A stretch of 5,748 nt of DNA from Acidobacteriota bacterium (GTDB lineage Bacteria > Acidobacteriota > UBA6911 > RPQK01 > JADFOI01), in assembly GCA_029942065.1 (NCBI GenBank), contig JAPYTY010000149.1:1-5748 (forward strand), read 5' to 3'. Each line of letters begins with the position of its first letter. Positions within the stretch are counted from its first letter, which is position 1. The notes under the pieces are model-generated. The model had not been told where the DNA came from, searched no databases, and was given only the letters and a program-made list of their open reading frames with translations. Both the position numbers and the translations under genes were made by a program. Shown here one piece after another: positions 1-4,643 of the stretch.

Positions 1-1680
1 CAACAAGTGGCTCTGGTAGAGGCTTACGCCAGGGCCCAGAGTCTTTTTCACACGCCCGGCAGCCCTCCAGCCGCCTACAGCGACTCTTTGGAATTGGACC
101 TGGCAAGCGTTGAGCCCAGCCTGGCCGGACCCAAACGGCCCCAGGATCGAGTTCCCCTGGCCAACTCCAAGGGCGCCTTCCAGGAGGTGCTGGCCACCAT
201 CACCCGGGATGCTCCGTCGGTCAAACTGAGCCTGCCCGGTAATGGTGGGGCCGTGGAAGCGGAACTGGGACACGGGGCGGTGGTCATTGCTGCCGTCACC
301 AGCTGTACCAATACCTCGAATCCTTCGGTCATGATCGGCGCCGGTCTGCTGGCTAGAAACGCGGTGGAACGTGGCCTCCAGAGCCGGCCCTGGGTCAAGA
401 CCAGCCTGGCTCCGGGATCCAAGGTGGTGACCGAATACCTCGAGGCAGCAGGGCTGCTTGTCCACCTCAATCAACTGGGCTTCAACCTGGTAGGCTATGG
501 CTGTACAACCTGTATTGGAAACAGCGGTCCGCTTCCCGAGCCTATCGTAGGTGCCATTGAAGACCATGATCTGGTGGTTTGCTCGGTGCTTTCCGGAAAT
601 CGAAATTTCGAGGGAAGGATCAGTTCCCATGTTCGGGCCAACTATCTCGCCTCTCCTCCGCTGGTGGTGGCCTACGCACTGGCCGGAACCATGGATCTGG
701 ATCTTTACCATGAGCCGCTGGGTCAGGACCGGGACGGTCAGGACGTCTACCTCAAGGATATCTGGCCTTCTGAAGCGGAAGTGCTCAGAATCACCCGGGA
801 GGCGTTGACCAGTGAAATGTACGCCAGCAAGTATGCGGATGTTTACAGCGGGGATGAGGCCTGGCGAGCCCTGCCCATCCCTTCAGGAGATCGTTTCGCC
901 TGGGAGGATGAGTCCAGCTACATCAAGCAGCCTCCCTTTTTCCAGGACATGCCCCGGCAACCACAGCCGGTGAAAAATATCCCCGGAATGCGAGTGTTGG
1001 CCCTGCTCGGGGATTCGGTGACCACCGACCACATTTCACCGGCCGGATCCATCCCCAGGGAGGGGCCTGCCGGACGTTTCCTGATTGCCCAGGGAGTCGA
1101 GCCCAAGGATTTCAACTCCTTTGGCTCCCGGCGTGGCAATCATGAGGTCATGATGCGGGGTACCTTCGGGAACATCCGTCTACGCAACCTCCTGGTTCCG
1201 GGGACCGAGGGAGGCTACACGCTGCACCCGTCATCGTCGCAGCCGCTATCGATATACGATGCAGCCATGAAATACCAGGAGGAGGGGACACCCATGCTGG
1301 TGATTGCCGGCAAAGAGTATGGTTCGGGTTCTTCCCGGGACTGGGCTGCCAAGGGGGCACGTTTGCTGGGTATCGAGGCGGTCCTGGCTCAGAGCTACGA
1401 ACGCATTCACCGCAGCAATCTGATCGGGATGGGGGTTCTGCCGCTTCAGTTCCTGGAAGGCGAAACTCCGGAGACCTTGGAATTGAGCGGACTCGAGACC
1501 TACGATCTGCTGGGTCTGGAGGATGGCCTGGAACCGGGTCAGAAACTGACCCTTCAGGCTGAGGCCCCGGATGGAAGCGTCAAATCCTTTTCGGTTCTGG
1601 TCCGGGTGGACACTCCCAATGAGGGGACCTATTACCAGCACGGCGGGATCCTGCACTATGTGCTCAGGTCGATGCTGTAA
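1..1680 (+). CDS. acnA: Aconitate hydratase (AcnA/IRP1 type), C-terminal part, 5' truncated by window edge
   Basis: Aconitase isomerises citrate to isocitrate through cis-aconitate in the cytoplasmic TCA cycle, using a [4Fe-4S] cluster. The frame is open from base 1, so the GTG at 7 is internal and not the start. Counting from that codon, the three cluster cysteines are C100 (in VTSCTNTSNPS), C166 and C169 (in YGCTTCIGNSG). Their spacing of 66 and 3 residues matches E. coli AcnA. The substrate-binding arginine pair is R199/R204 in NRNFEGR. The swivel domain (about 330-557) carries GSRRGNHEVMMRGTF and the catalytic-serine motif GSGSSRDWAAKG (S442, R444). By comparison with the ~890-residue family, about 335 N-terminal residues lie outside the window. 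The reading frame is intact to TAA at 1678-1680. No operon partner is visible on the same strand, and a palindrome-rich spacer follows at once. The identification is very secure; AcnA rather than AcnB follows from the domain order and motifs. Confidence 0.97.
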   Translation, partial: QQVALVEAYARAQSLFHTPGSPPAAYSDSLELDLASVEPSLAGPKRPQDRVPLANSKGAFQEVLATITRDAPSVKLSLPGNGGAVEAELGHGAVVIAAVTSCTNTSNPSVMIGAGLLARNAVERGLQSRPWVKTSLAPGSKVVTEYLEAAGLLVHLNQLGFNLVGYGCTTCIGNSGPLPEPIVGAIEDHDLVVCSVLSGNRNFEGRISSHVRANYLASPPLVVAYALAGTMDLDLYHEPLGQDRDGQDVYLKDIWPSEAEVLRITREALTSEMYASKYADVYSGDEAWRALPIPSGDRFAWEDESSYIKQPPFFQDMPRQPQPVKNIPGMRVLALLGDSVTTDHISPAGSIPREGPAGRFLIAQGVEPKDFNSFGSRRGNHEVMMRGTFGNIRLRNLLVPGTEGGYTLHPSSSQPLSIYDAAMKYQEEGTPMLVIAGKEYGSGSSRDWAAKGARLLGIEAVLAQSYERIHRSNLIGMGVLPLQFLEGETPETLELSGLETYDLLGLEDGLEPGQKLTLQAEAPDGSVKSFSVLVRVDTPNEGTYYQHGGILHYVLRSML

Positions 1681-1683
1681 AAA

Positions 1684-1773
1684 GGAGCCAGGAGAAGCGC
1701 GCTTCGCGCGCGGAGAAACTCCTCGCTGACGCTCGGAGTGGAGAAACGCGTCGCTTATGCTCCGCGTGGAGAA
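1684..1773 (+). repeat. Cluster of three GGAGAA-headed hairpins (REP-like)
   Basis: The hexamer GGAGAA recurs at 1691, 1712, 1740 and 1768, and a further GGAG lies at 1684. Between the copies sit three hairpins. The first is GCGCGC/GCGCGC with loop TTC (1697-1711). The second has outer stem ACTCC/GGAGT (1718-1739). The third has outer stem ACGCG/CGCGT (1746-1767). The second and third are both 22 nt with the same plan: a 5-bp outer stem, a TC/TC internal mismatch, a GC/GC inner stem and a 4-nt loop. Their outer stems differ but remain paired, so structure is kept while sequence changes. A short GGAG head before a hairpin resembles the REP elements mobilised by RAYT transposases. That link is inferred; no RAYT gene is in the window. 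Confidence 0.7.
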
Positions 1774-1791
1774 CGATCCGGATTTGATATT

Positions 1792-1820
1792 AGGTCCGGC
1801 TTCGGATTTCTAATTTTTCT
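1792..1820 (+). terminator. Weak candidate rho-independent terminator after aconitase
   Basis: A short stem TCCG/CGGA with loop GCTT (1795-1806) can be extended by A-U and G-U pairs to 1792-1809. It is followed by TAATTTTTCT (1811-1820). The stem is short and the T tract is broken by CTAA, so termination may be poor. The hairpin cluster just upstream could contribute. It is the only stem-plus-T-tract arrangement between the aconitase stop and the repeats. Confidence 0.35.
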
Positions 1821-1993
1821 GTCCCGTTGTAGCGGCCGCTTTTTAGCCCGACTCTCTCACACCCGCTCTACTGCATCGGCGCACCGAGGCGCCTTCCACA
1901 CTCCGGACTCTTAATTTTTTATTCTAGCTTCTGGATTCTTCTCGCCGTGGTCTCCCGCACTCATGGAGTTGTCTCCTGAACAGAGATGGAGGT

Positions 1994-2113
1994 GTAGGGG
2001 TGTACTGCGTACGCCCACAAGACAATCTAATTCAATGGCTAGGATAAGGCGCACTCGGTGCGCCCTTCTTGGCTTCACCGTCCTTGCTGTGGGCGCACTC
2101 AATGCGCCCCTAC
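1994..2113. repeat. REPIN-like inverted hairpin pair 1 (GTAG ... CTAC)
   Basis: A plus-strand GTAG (1994-1997) is followed directly by an 8-bp stem with a 3-nt loop. At the other end, a 7-bp stem (2091-2109) is followed directly by CTAC (2110-2113), the complement of GTAG. The 28-base arms 1991-2018 and 2089-2116 are inverted copies of each other with 5 mismatches by my count. Two opposed REP-like hairpins, each with a GTAG head, around a spacer is the layout of REPIN/BIME elements. The spacer carries its own stem at 2048-2064. Assignment to the RAYT-mobilised class is an inference from architecture only. Confidence 0.6.
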
Positions 2114-2138
2114 ACCAGGCTGCAGGATGGCGCCGAAT

Positions 2139-2173
2139 TGGAACGTGAAACCTGGAACGTGGAACGTGGAACG
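2139..2173 (+). repeat. Heptanucleotide tandem repeat (TGGAACG)
   Basis: Five consecutive 7-bp units occur. Units 1, 3, 4 and 5 are TGGAACG (2139, 2153, 2160, 2167) and unit 2 (2146-2152) is the degenerate TGAAACC. In copy 2 of the composite repeat, the corresponding position has only units 1 and 2 before the terminal hairpin. The run therefore looks like a local expansion by slippage. Confidence 0.85.
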
Positions 2174-2243
2174 CGCTGGTCGAAGACCAGCGCCCGGGGC
2201 GCCTCCTACATTCCTGGAGTTGTCTCCTGAACTGAGATGGAAT

Positions 2244-2417
2244 GTAGGGGCATACTGAGTACGCCCACAAGATAACCTTTGTCGATGGCATGTTCAGGGC
2301 GCACCCGGTGCGCCCCGACTCGATTCTTCCGGATGGAAGTGGGATTGCGACGGTCCAAGACCGTACTTCCCCTTGGCTTCACCATCCTTGCTGCGGGCGC
2401 ACTCAGTGCGCCCCTAC
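2244..2417. repeat. REPIN-like inverted hairpin pair 2 (GTAG ... CTAC)
   Basis: This is the same arrangement as the 1994-2113 pair. GTAG (2244-2247) precedes the stem at 2248-2266. The perfect 9-bp stem GGGCGCACT/AGTGCGCCC with a one-base centre (2395-2413) precedes CTAC (2414-2417). The spacer is longer because it holds the extra segment 2316-2371. Confidence 0.6.
2335..2370. repeat. Extra hairpin within the copy 2-specific segment
   Basis: An inner stem ACGGTC/GACCGT with loop CAA (2350-2364) is flanked by a matching outer pair, GGAAGT (2335-2340) and ACTTCC (2365-2370). A 9-nt bulge (2341-2349) lies on the left side. The GGTC-NAA-GACC core resembles the GGTC-GAA-GACC core of the hairpins at 2173-2193 and 2453-2481, so this is likely another member of the same palindrome family. 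Confidence 0.6.
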
Positions 2418-2482
2418 AACAGGCTGCAAGATTGTGCCTAATTGGAACGTGAAACGCCGCTGGTCGAAGACCAGCGGCGTTA

Positions 2483-2502
2483 GCCCTATCCTTCGTTAGG
2501 GC
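2483..2502. repeat. GCCCTA/TAGGGC hairpin at the 3' end of the small minus-strand ORF
   Basis: A 6-bp stem, GCCCTA (2483-2488) and TAGGGC (2497-2502), overlaps the last codons and TAG stop of the minus-strand ORF. It abuts the 13-bp stem at 2453-2481. Read on the minus strand, the two hairpins follow the ORF end directly and could stabilise or end its transcript. Only GTTTCACGTT follows the big stem, so a classical T tract is missing. Confidence 0.45.
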
Positions 2503-2716
2503 AGTCCATGCCCGCCAGATAGCCCGTCACCGCTGTCCAGTGCTCATCCATGTCCCGATGGGGGGCGTCCAGTGGCCGCGGAGCGACAGCGGCCGGTGTG
2601 GGCGTGGATGCCCACCTGGTGGGGACCCGGTAGGGTTCATGGGGCAGTCCCTTCGGGGGCCCTGCCGGTGGAAAGGGCTTCCAGTAACTGGTCGTGTGTT
2701 TTCTTACTGTGTTCAT
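2486..2716 (-). CDS. Small Pro/Trp-rich hypothetical protein (76 aa)
   Basis: I do not recognise this protein. It starts at ATG 2716-2714 with a full GGAGGT Shine-Dalgarno sequence 5 nt upstream, the best ribosome site in the window, and ends at TAG 2486-2488. The 76 residues contain about 14 prolines, three tryptophans (motifs SYWKPFPPAGPP, TRWAS, DEHWTAVTGYLAG), one cysteine, no obvious membrane segment and no signal peptide. Codon third positions are mostly G or C, as in the neighbouring genes. It is divergent from the leader ORF and DUF5343-like gene and shares their AT-rich control region. Its 3' end merges with the hairpin repeat array, so the C-terminus could be remodelled. Caution: several stems (for example 2598-2615 and 2643-2666) lie inside it, so a structured RNA or a decayed gene fragment is an alternative. 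The main support is the start site. Confidence 0.5.
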   Translation of the reverse strand: MNTVRKHTTSYWKPFPPAGPPKGLPHEPYRVPTRWASTPTPAAVAPRPLDAPHRDMDEHWTAVTGYLAGMDCPNEG

Positions 2717-2721
2717 TGTGT

Positions 2722-2727
2722 ACCTCC
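2722..2727 (-). promoter_or_regulatory. Ribosome binding site GGAGGT for the 76-aa ORF
   Basis: On the minus strand GGAGGT lies 5 nt before ATG 2716-2714, in an AT-rich leader rich in AATTAAA. The strong match and ideal spacing are the main reason to take the small ORF as real. Confidence 0.7.
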
Positions 2728-2747
2728 ATTTAATTTAATTTGTTCGA

Positions 2748-2775
2748 ATTATGTCCGACATTAATCCATACGCAA
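2748..2775 (-). promoter_or_regulatory. Candidate sigma70 promoter for the 76-aa ORF
   Basis: Read on the minus strand, TTGCGT (2775-2770) and CATAAT (2753-2748) are separated by 16 bp. The -10 matches 5 of 6 consensus bases; the -35 matches only TTG. The palindrome 2751-2761 overlaps the -10, so a bound repressor would block it. The predicted start lies about 25 bp before the ATG. Confidence 0.4.
2751..2761. promoter_or_regulatory. Operator-like palindrome ATGTC-C-GACAT (site 1)
   Basis: A perfect 5-bp inverted repeat around one central base. It overlaps the -10 of the minus-strand promoter. The same half-sites recur at 2780-2790, with centres 29 bp apart (about 2.8 helical turns), which would suit binding by a dimeric or cooperative repressor. 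No dedicated regulator gene is visible in the window. Confidence 0.6.
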
Positions 2776-2778
2776 AAA

Positions 2779-2791
2779 AATGTCTGACATT
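2779..2791. promoter_or_regulatory. Operator-like palindrome AATGTC-T-GACATT (site 2)
   Basis: A perfect 6-bp inverted repeat around one central base, sharing the ATGTC/GACAT half-sites with 2751-2761. It overlaps the -35 of the plus-strand promoter and lies just upstream of the minus-strand -35. The two sites together could control both divergent transcripts. Confidence 0.65.
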
Positions 2792-2819
2792 GATATATCT
2801 AAGATTGAAGTGATATAAT
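2790..2819 (+). promoter_or_regulatory. Strong sigma70-type promoter for the leader ORF and DUF5343-like gene
   Basis: TTGATA (2790-2795, 5 of 6 matches) and a perfect TATAAT (2814-2819) are separated by 18 bp. A run of seven A (2774-2780) lies just upstream. The palindrome 2779-2791 overlaps the first bases of the -35. The expected start near 2826 gives a leader of roughly 25 nt before ATG 2851. The region is far richer in A+T than the surrounding sequence. Confidence 0.75.
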
Positions 2820-2850
2820 TTGGGACAGAATTGCTTTAAATGGAGACTTT

Positions 2851-2889
2851 ATGAGTTCAAGGAAGCCCTGGCAGAAGGGTGAAGTATGA
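2851..2889 (+). CDS. 12-codon leader ORF coupled to the DUF5343-like gene
   Basis: The ORF MSSRKPWQKGEV starts at ATG 2851, with GGAG (2842-2845) 5 nt upstream, and is the first start codon with a good ribosome site on the predicted transcript. It ends at TGA 2887-2889, which overlaps the ATG of the next gene (2886-2888) as ATGA, the classical arrangement for translational coupling. Five of its 12 residues are charged (R, three K/E pairs partly offset) and it has one Trp. It may be a regulatory leader whose translation feeds the main gene, or merely an accidental upstream ORF. No attenuator hairpin is evident inside it, so translational coupling is more likely than attenuation. Confidence 0.45.
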   Translation: MSSRKPWQKGEV

Positions 2890-3557
2890 CCAGCAAGAGA
2901 GAGTCTTCCATCCCGCCTTATATTTCCTATCGGACCTTCATCAACTTTCTCAATGAGTTGCGGACCCGAGGCCTGCCCTCCAGGGTCGATCGCAGCGTGA
3001 TGACCCACAAATCTGGCACCATTCAGTCGCAGCTCCTTTTGACCCTGAATTACCTGGGTCTGCTGCGCGGATCGGGCCAGCCGACCGACCAGTTCAAGCA
3101 GTTGATCGAGAGCGAGGACCCGCAAAGACAGGTGGTTTTACGGGGGATCCTCAAGACCTCCTACGGCTTTGTCTTCAAGAGCGAAATTGGCCTACAGAAC
3201 GCCACCGCGGAACAAGCCGAGGAACTTTTTCAGAAGACCGGAGCCTCGGGAGAGACGGTCCGGCGGTCGATTGCCTTCTTTTTAGCGGCTGCCAGGGACA
3301 GCGGGATTCCTATCTCGAATTACATCAAGCCTCACAAGAGAAGGAAAGCAGCCGCCAGGCCGGGCCGCCCTCCAGAGGCGGATGGGTTGGATTCAGAGGT
3401 AGATCCGGGCCTCGCAGGGGATTTCAAGAAGGTAACCCTCAAAAGCGGGGGGATTGTGAAACTCGAACTGGCGGTCGATATGTTCGAGTTGGCCGGGACG
3501 GACCGCGAATTTGTTTTCGGACTGATTGATTGTCTCAAAGAGTACGAACAGCAATAA
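2886..3557 (+). CDS. DUF5343-like protein (223 aa)
   Basis: This is a cytoplasmic protein of unknown function resembling the DUF5343 family, recognised from memory of the family pattern. The N-terminal block (about 10-97) has the family features PPYISYRTFINFL, GLPSRVDRSVM and a winged-helix-like stretch SQLLLTLNYLGLL. A second helical block (about 108-147) includes GASGETVRRSIAFFL. A basic linker, KPHKRRKAAARPGRPP (about 148-163), has an AT-hook-like GRP core. The C-terminus (about 179-221) is a beta pair followed by FELAGTDREFVFGLIDCLKEYE, typical of the family end. ATG 2886 is forced because an in-frame TGA lies at 2880-2882. GGGTGA at 2877-2882 is a weak, close Shine-Dalgarno sequence, so coupling to the 12-codon leader ORF is plausible. 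The gene is alone on its strand, divergent from the 76-aa ORF and convergent with the VWA gene. DNA binding is an inference from the helical and basic features. Confidence 0.7.
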   Translation: MTSKRESSIPPYISYRTFINFLNELRTRGLPSRVDRSVMTHKSGTIQSQLLLTLNYLGLLRGSGQPTDQFKQLIESEDPQRQVVLRGILKTSYGFVFKSEIGLQNATAEQAEELFQKTGASGETVRRSIAFFLAAARDSGIPISNYIKPHKRRKAAARPGRPPEADGLDSEVDPGLAGDFKKVTLKSGGIVKLELAVDMFELAGTDREFVFGLIDCLKEYEQQ

Positions 3558-3648
3558 AAAAAGGGGATTCGGGAGGGCAGGCTGGAACTCTCAAAATCTA
3601 AGGATATAAATTAGCATTATCTACTTAAACGTCTTTAAATAAATGACA
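3558..3648. other. Convergent intergenic spacer without a clear terminator
   Basis: This 91-bp AT-rich gap separates the 3' ends of the DUF5343-like gene and the VWA gene. I searched both strands for a stem followed by a T tract and found none convincing. Each transcript may therefore run into the other, or end by a factor-dependent mechanism. Confidence 0.5.
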
Positions 3649-4611
3649 TTATTCCGAATACGATTCGACCCAATGATATTGCTTGCGATGTTGAATTCGA
3701 CCCACTTCCTCCGTACTCATAACCTGAATCGTTCGAAAGTCCTCCCGGGATGCCGTGGGTGGGCGGAAGGTCAGAAGATACTGGGTTTTCAGTTCCTGGG
3801 CGACTTCCATGTAGCTGTTCCTTAAATCTGCCAGTTTTTCCGGAAAGAAAATCCTCCCACCCGTCACTTCCGCCAGATGGGACAGAGAGTTTTCCTTGTC
3901 CTGGAAGTAGGCGGCCAGGAAGTCCTCATCCTCTCCCAGAATGTTTTTCATGACCTGATTGAGAAATTCGATGCGGTCGCTTTTCTCGATCCTGGGGCGG
4001 ACTAAACGGGTACGGCTGACAATATAAAGGGAGATGTCGGATTGGAGCAGAAGATCTAAAACCGTCTCGAAACGGGAAAGGCTCTGATTGTCCAGGCCAT
4101 CGGTGAACAAAATAATGATTTTTTTGCCGGAGACCGGGGCCAGGGTGTCCAGGGAAGCAAACTCCAGGGCATCGTAAAGGGCGGTGCGGTAGCCGCGCTG
4201 CAGGTCCTTGAGGGAGTGCCGCAGCGAGTTTCGATCCCGGGTCCACCCCTGAAGGACCTGCAGTCCTTCGGAAAAGGAGACCACGGCCATCTGATCTTCC
4301 GGGTCAAAGGCCAGGGCGAATTGATAGGCGGTTTCTTTGATTTCGGCCAGTTCCTCCTTGAGGCTGCCGCTCACATCCAGCAACAGCAGGACGTGAAGCG
4401 GAGTTCGGTCCAGGATGAAGTTCTCGATCAGACGGGGCTCATTTTCATCCAGCAGTACAAAATCTTGGCGGGTCAGACCGGTCAGCACTCTTCCCTCGGA
4501 ATCAAAGACGCTGACAGGAACCTTGACCAGGTCGGCTCGGACCTGGAAGGAAGGCGCAGTCTGCGCCCCAAGAAATGAACTGAACAGCACACCAAGGATC
4601 AGAACCAGCAT
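3649..4611 (-). CDS. Secreted VWA-domain protein, VWFA-related family (320 aa)
   Basis: Predicted exported protein with a von Willebrand factor A domain, probably for metal-dependent binding of another protein in the envelope; the partner is unknown. A hydrophobic signal (1-16, cleavage near FLGA-QTA) precedes the family's N-terminal beta module, VRADLVKVPVSVFDSEG with GLTRQDFVLLDENEP (24-59). The VWA domain (about 72-282) has a complete MIDAS: D79-x-S81-x-S83 in LLLDVSGS, T143 in YRTALYDAL and D171 in LFTDGLDN. The C-terminal part (265-315) matches the family tail TQYLLTFRP. The start at ATG 4611-4609 is forced by an in-frame TGA three codons upstream (4620-4618). The signal lacks the usual basic n-region, and its nearest Shine-Dalgarno-like GAAGGA is only 2 nt away. 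It lies 32 bp downstream of gcvPB on the same strand, so co-transcription is likely. Members of this family are especially numerous in Acidobacteriota. Confidence 0.88.
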   Translation of the reverse strand: MLVLILGVLFSSFLGAQTAPSFQVRADLVKVPVSVFDSEGRVLTGLTRQDFVLLDENEPRLIENFILDRTPLHVLLLLDVSGSLKEELAEIKETAYQFALAFDPEDQMAVVSFSEGLQVLQGWTRDRNSLRHSLKDLQRGYRTALYDALEFASLDTLAPVSGKKIIILFTDGLDNQSLSRFETVLDLLLQSDISLYIVSRTRLVRPRIEKSDRIEFLNQVMKNILGEDEDFLAAYFQDKENSLSHLAEVTGGRIFFPEKLADLRNSYMEVAQELKTQYLLTFRPPTASREDFRTIQVMSTEEVGRIQHRKQYHWVESYSE

Positions 4612-4619
4612 GGTCCTTC

Positions 4620-4625
4620 ATTATA
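4620..4625 (-). promoter_or_regulatory. Candidate -10 element for the VWA gene, possibly leaderless
   Basis: A perfect TATAAT (minus strand, 4625-4620) ends 8 nt before the ATG at 4611. If used, transcription would start at or next to the ATG, giving a leaderless or nearly leaderless mRNA. No good -35 is visible at 16-18 bp, so this may be chance in the short spacer after gcvPB. Confidence 0.25.
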
Positions 4626-4643
4626 CCCTTCGGATGATCTGAA

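Larger units (their letters stand above)
1964..2193. repeat. Composite hairpin repeat, copy 1
   Basis: This is the first of two adjacent copies of the same composite unit. In order it has a GGAG-TTGT-CTCC stem (1965-1976), a GTAG-headed stem with loop TGC (1998-2016), a GGCGCAC/GTGCGCC stem with loop TCG (2048-2064), and an 84-bp block (2068-2151). That block matches 2372-2455 without gaps, with 8 differences counted by eye, and contains the stem at 2091-2109 followed by CTAC. Heptad repeats come next, then a 9-bp stem GCGCTGGTC with loop GAA (2173-2193). Copy 2 starts at 2215 with the same 18 bases. Short frames crossing this repeat are not considered genes. Confidence 0.85.
2215..2481. repeat. 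Composite hairpin repeat, copy 2, with a 56-bp extra segment
   Basis: This copy follows the same order as copy 1. It has the GGAG-TTGT-CTCC stem (2216-2227), a GTAG-headed stem with loop TGA (2248-2266, one A-C mismatch), a GGGCGCAC/GTGCGCCC stem with loop CCG (2297-2315), the 84-bp block (2372-2455), and a perfect 13-bp stem AACGCCGCTGGTC with loop GAA (2453-2481). It differs in two ways. Bases 2316-2371 are extra, where copy 1 has only two bases, and the heptads of copy 1 are missing. The two copies are about 90% identical in their conserved parts, so the duplication is old enough to have diverged, or the units arrived separately. Confidence 0.85.
1681..2485. other. 805-bp gene-free, palindrome-rich intergenic region
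   Basis: No convincing gene lies between the aconitase stop and the end of the small minus-strand ORF. The short open frames here run through repeats and lack Shine-Dalgarno sequences. The content is a GGAG-headed hairpin cluster at 1684-1773, a weak terminator candidate at 1792-1820, and a T-rich spacer at 1821-1963. That spacer contains three TTCTNNN heptads at 1922-1942 and a small GGCGC/GCGCC stem at 1878-1893. A tandemly duplicated composite hairpin repeat then fills 1964-2481. I found at least ten separate stems of 6-13 bp, most with 3-nt loops. This is far more than chance would give and suggests a mobile or recombinogenic repeat landing site. Confidence 0.8.

Noticed and set aside
75..470. 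Minus-strand 131-codon frame inside aconitase
   Set aside because: It is antisense to the conserved aconitase coding region, including the first cluster cysteine, with no start signals; a shadow frame.
1831..1845. AGCGGCCGCT palindrome followed by TTTT as a terminator
   Set aside because: The palindrome has no room for a loop: only about three pairs could form around a 4-base loop, too weak for termination.
1911..2291. 126-codon open frame on the minus strand across the repeats
   Set aside because: It runs through both composite repeats and their palindromes, has no Shine-Dalgarno sequence or recognisable domain, and shifts frame between the two copies. Taken as a chance frame in GC-rich repeats.
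1964..2481. CRISPR array
   Set aside because: Only two long, diverged composite copies exist, with no series of short identical repeats and equal unique spacers, and no cas genes.
1963..2499. Three plus-strand frames (1963-2148, 2058-2258, 2290-2499) with similar peptides such as WLHRPCCGRTQCAPT
   Set aside because: The peptide similarity comes from the 84-bp DNA repeat, not from a duplicated gene. The frames are set by the palindromes and lack ribosome sites.
1681..2510. Retron, group II intron or guide-RNA locus suggested by dense RNA-like stems
   Set aside because: No reverse transcriptase, TnpB/IscB or similar gene lies in the window, and the stems are explained by duplicated palindromic repeats.
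2840..2854. 4-codon ORF METL overlapping the leader ORF by ATGA
   Set aside because: It has no ribosome site, its start lies inside the Shine-Dalgarno region of the 12-codon ORF, and it is too short to support.
3926..4578. Overlapping frames on both strands inside the VWA gene (3926-4246, 4056-4307, 4216-4578)
   Set aside because: The VWA frame contains the complete MIDAS motif and family tail, so these alternatives are shadows of its codon bias.
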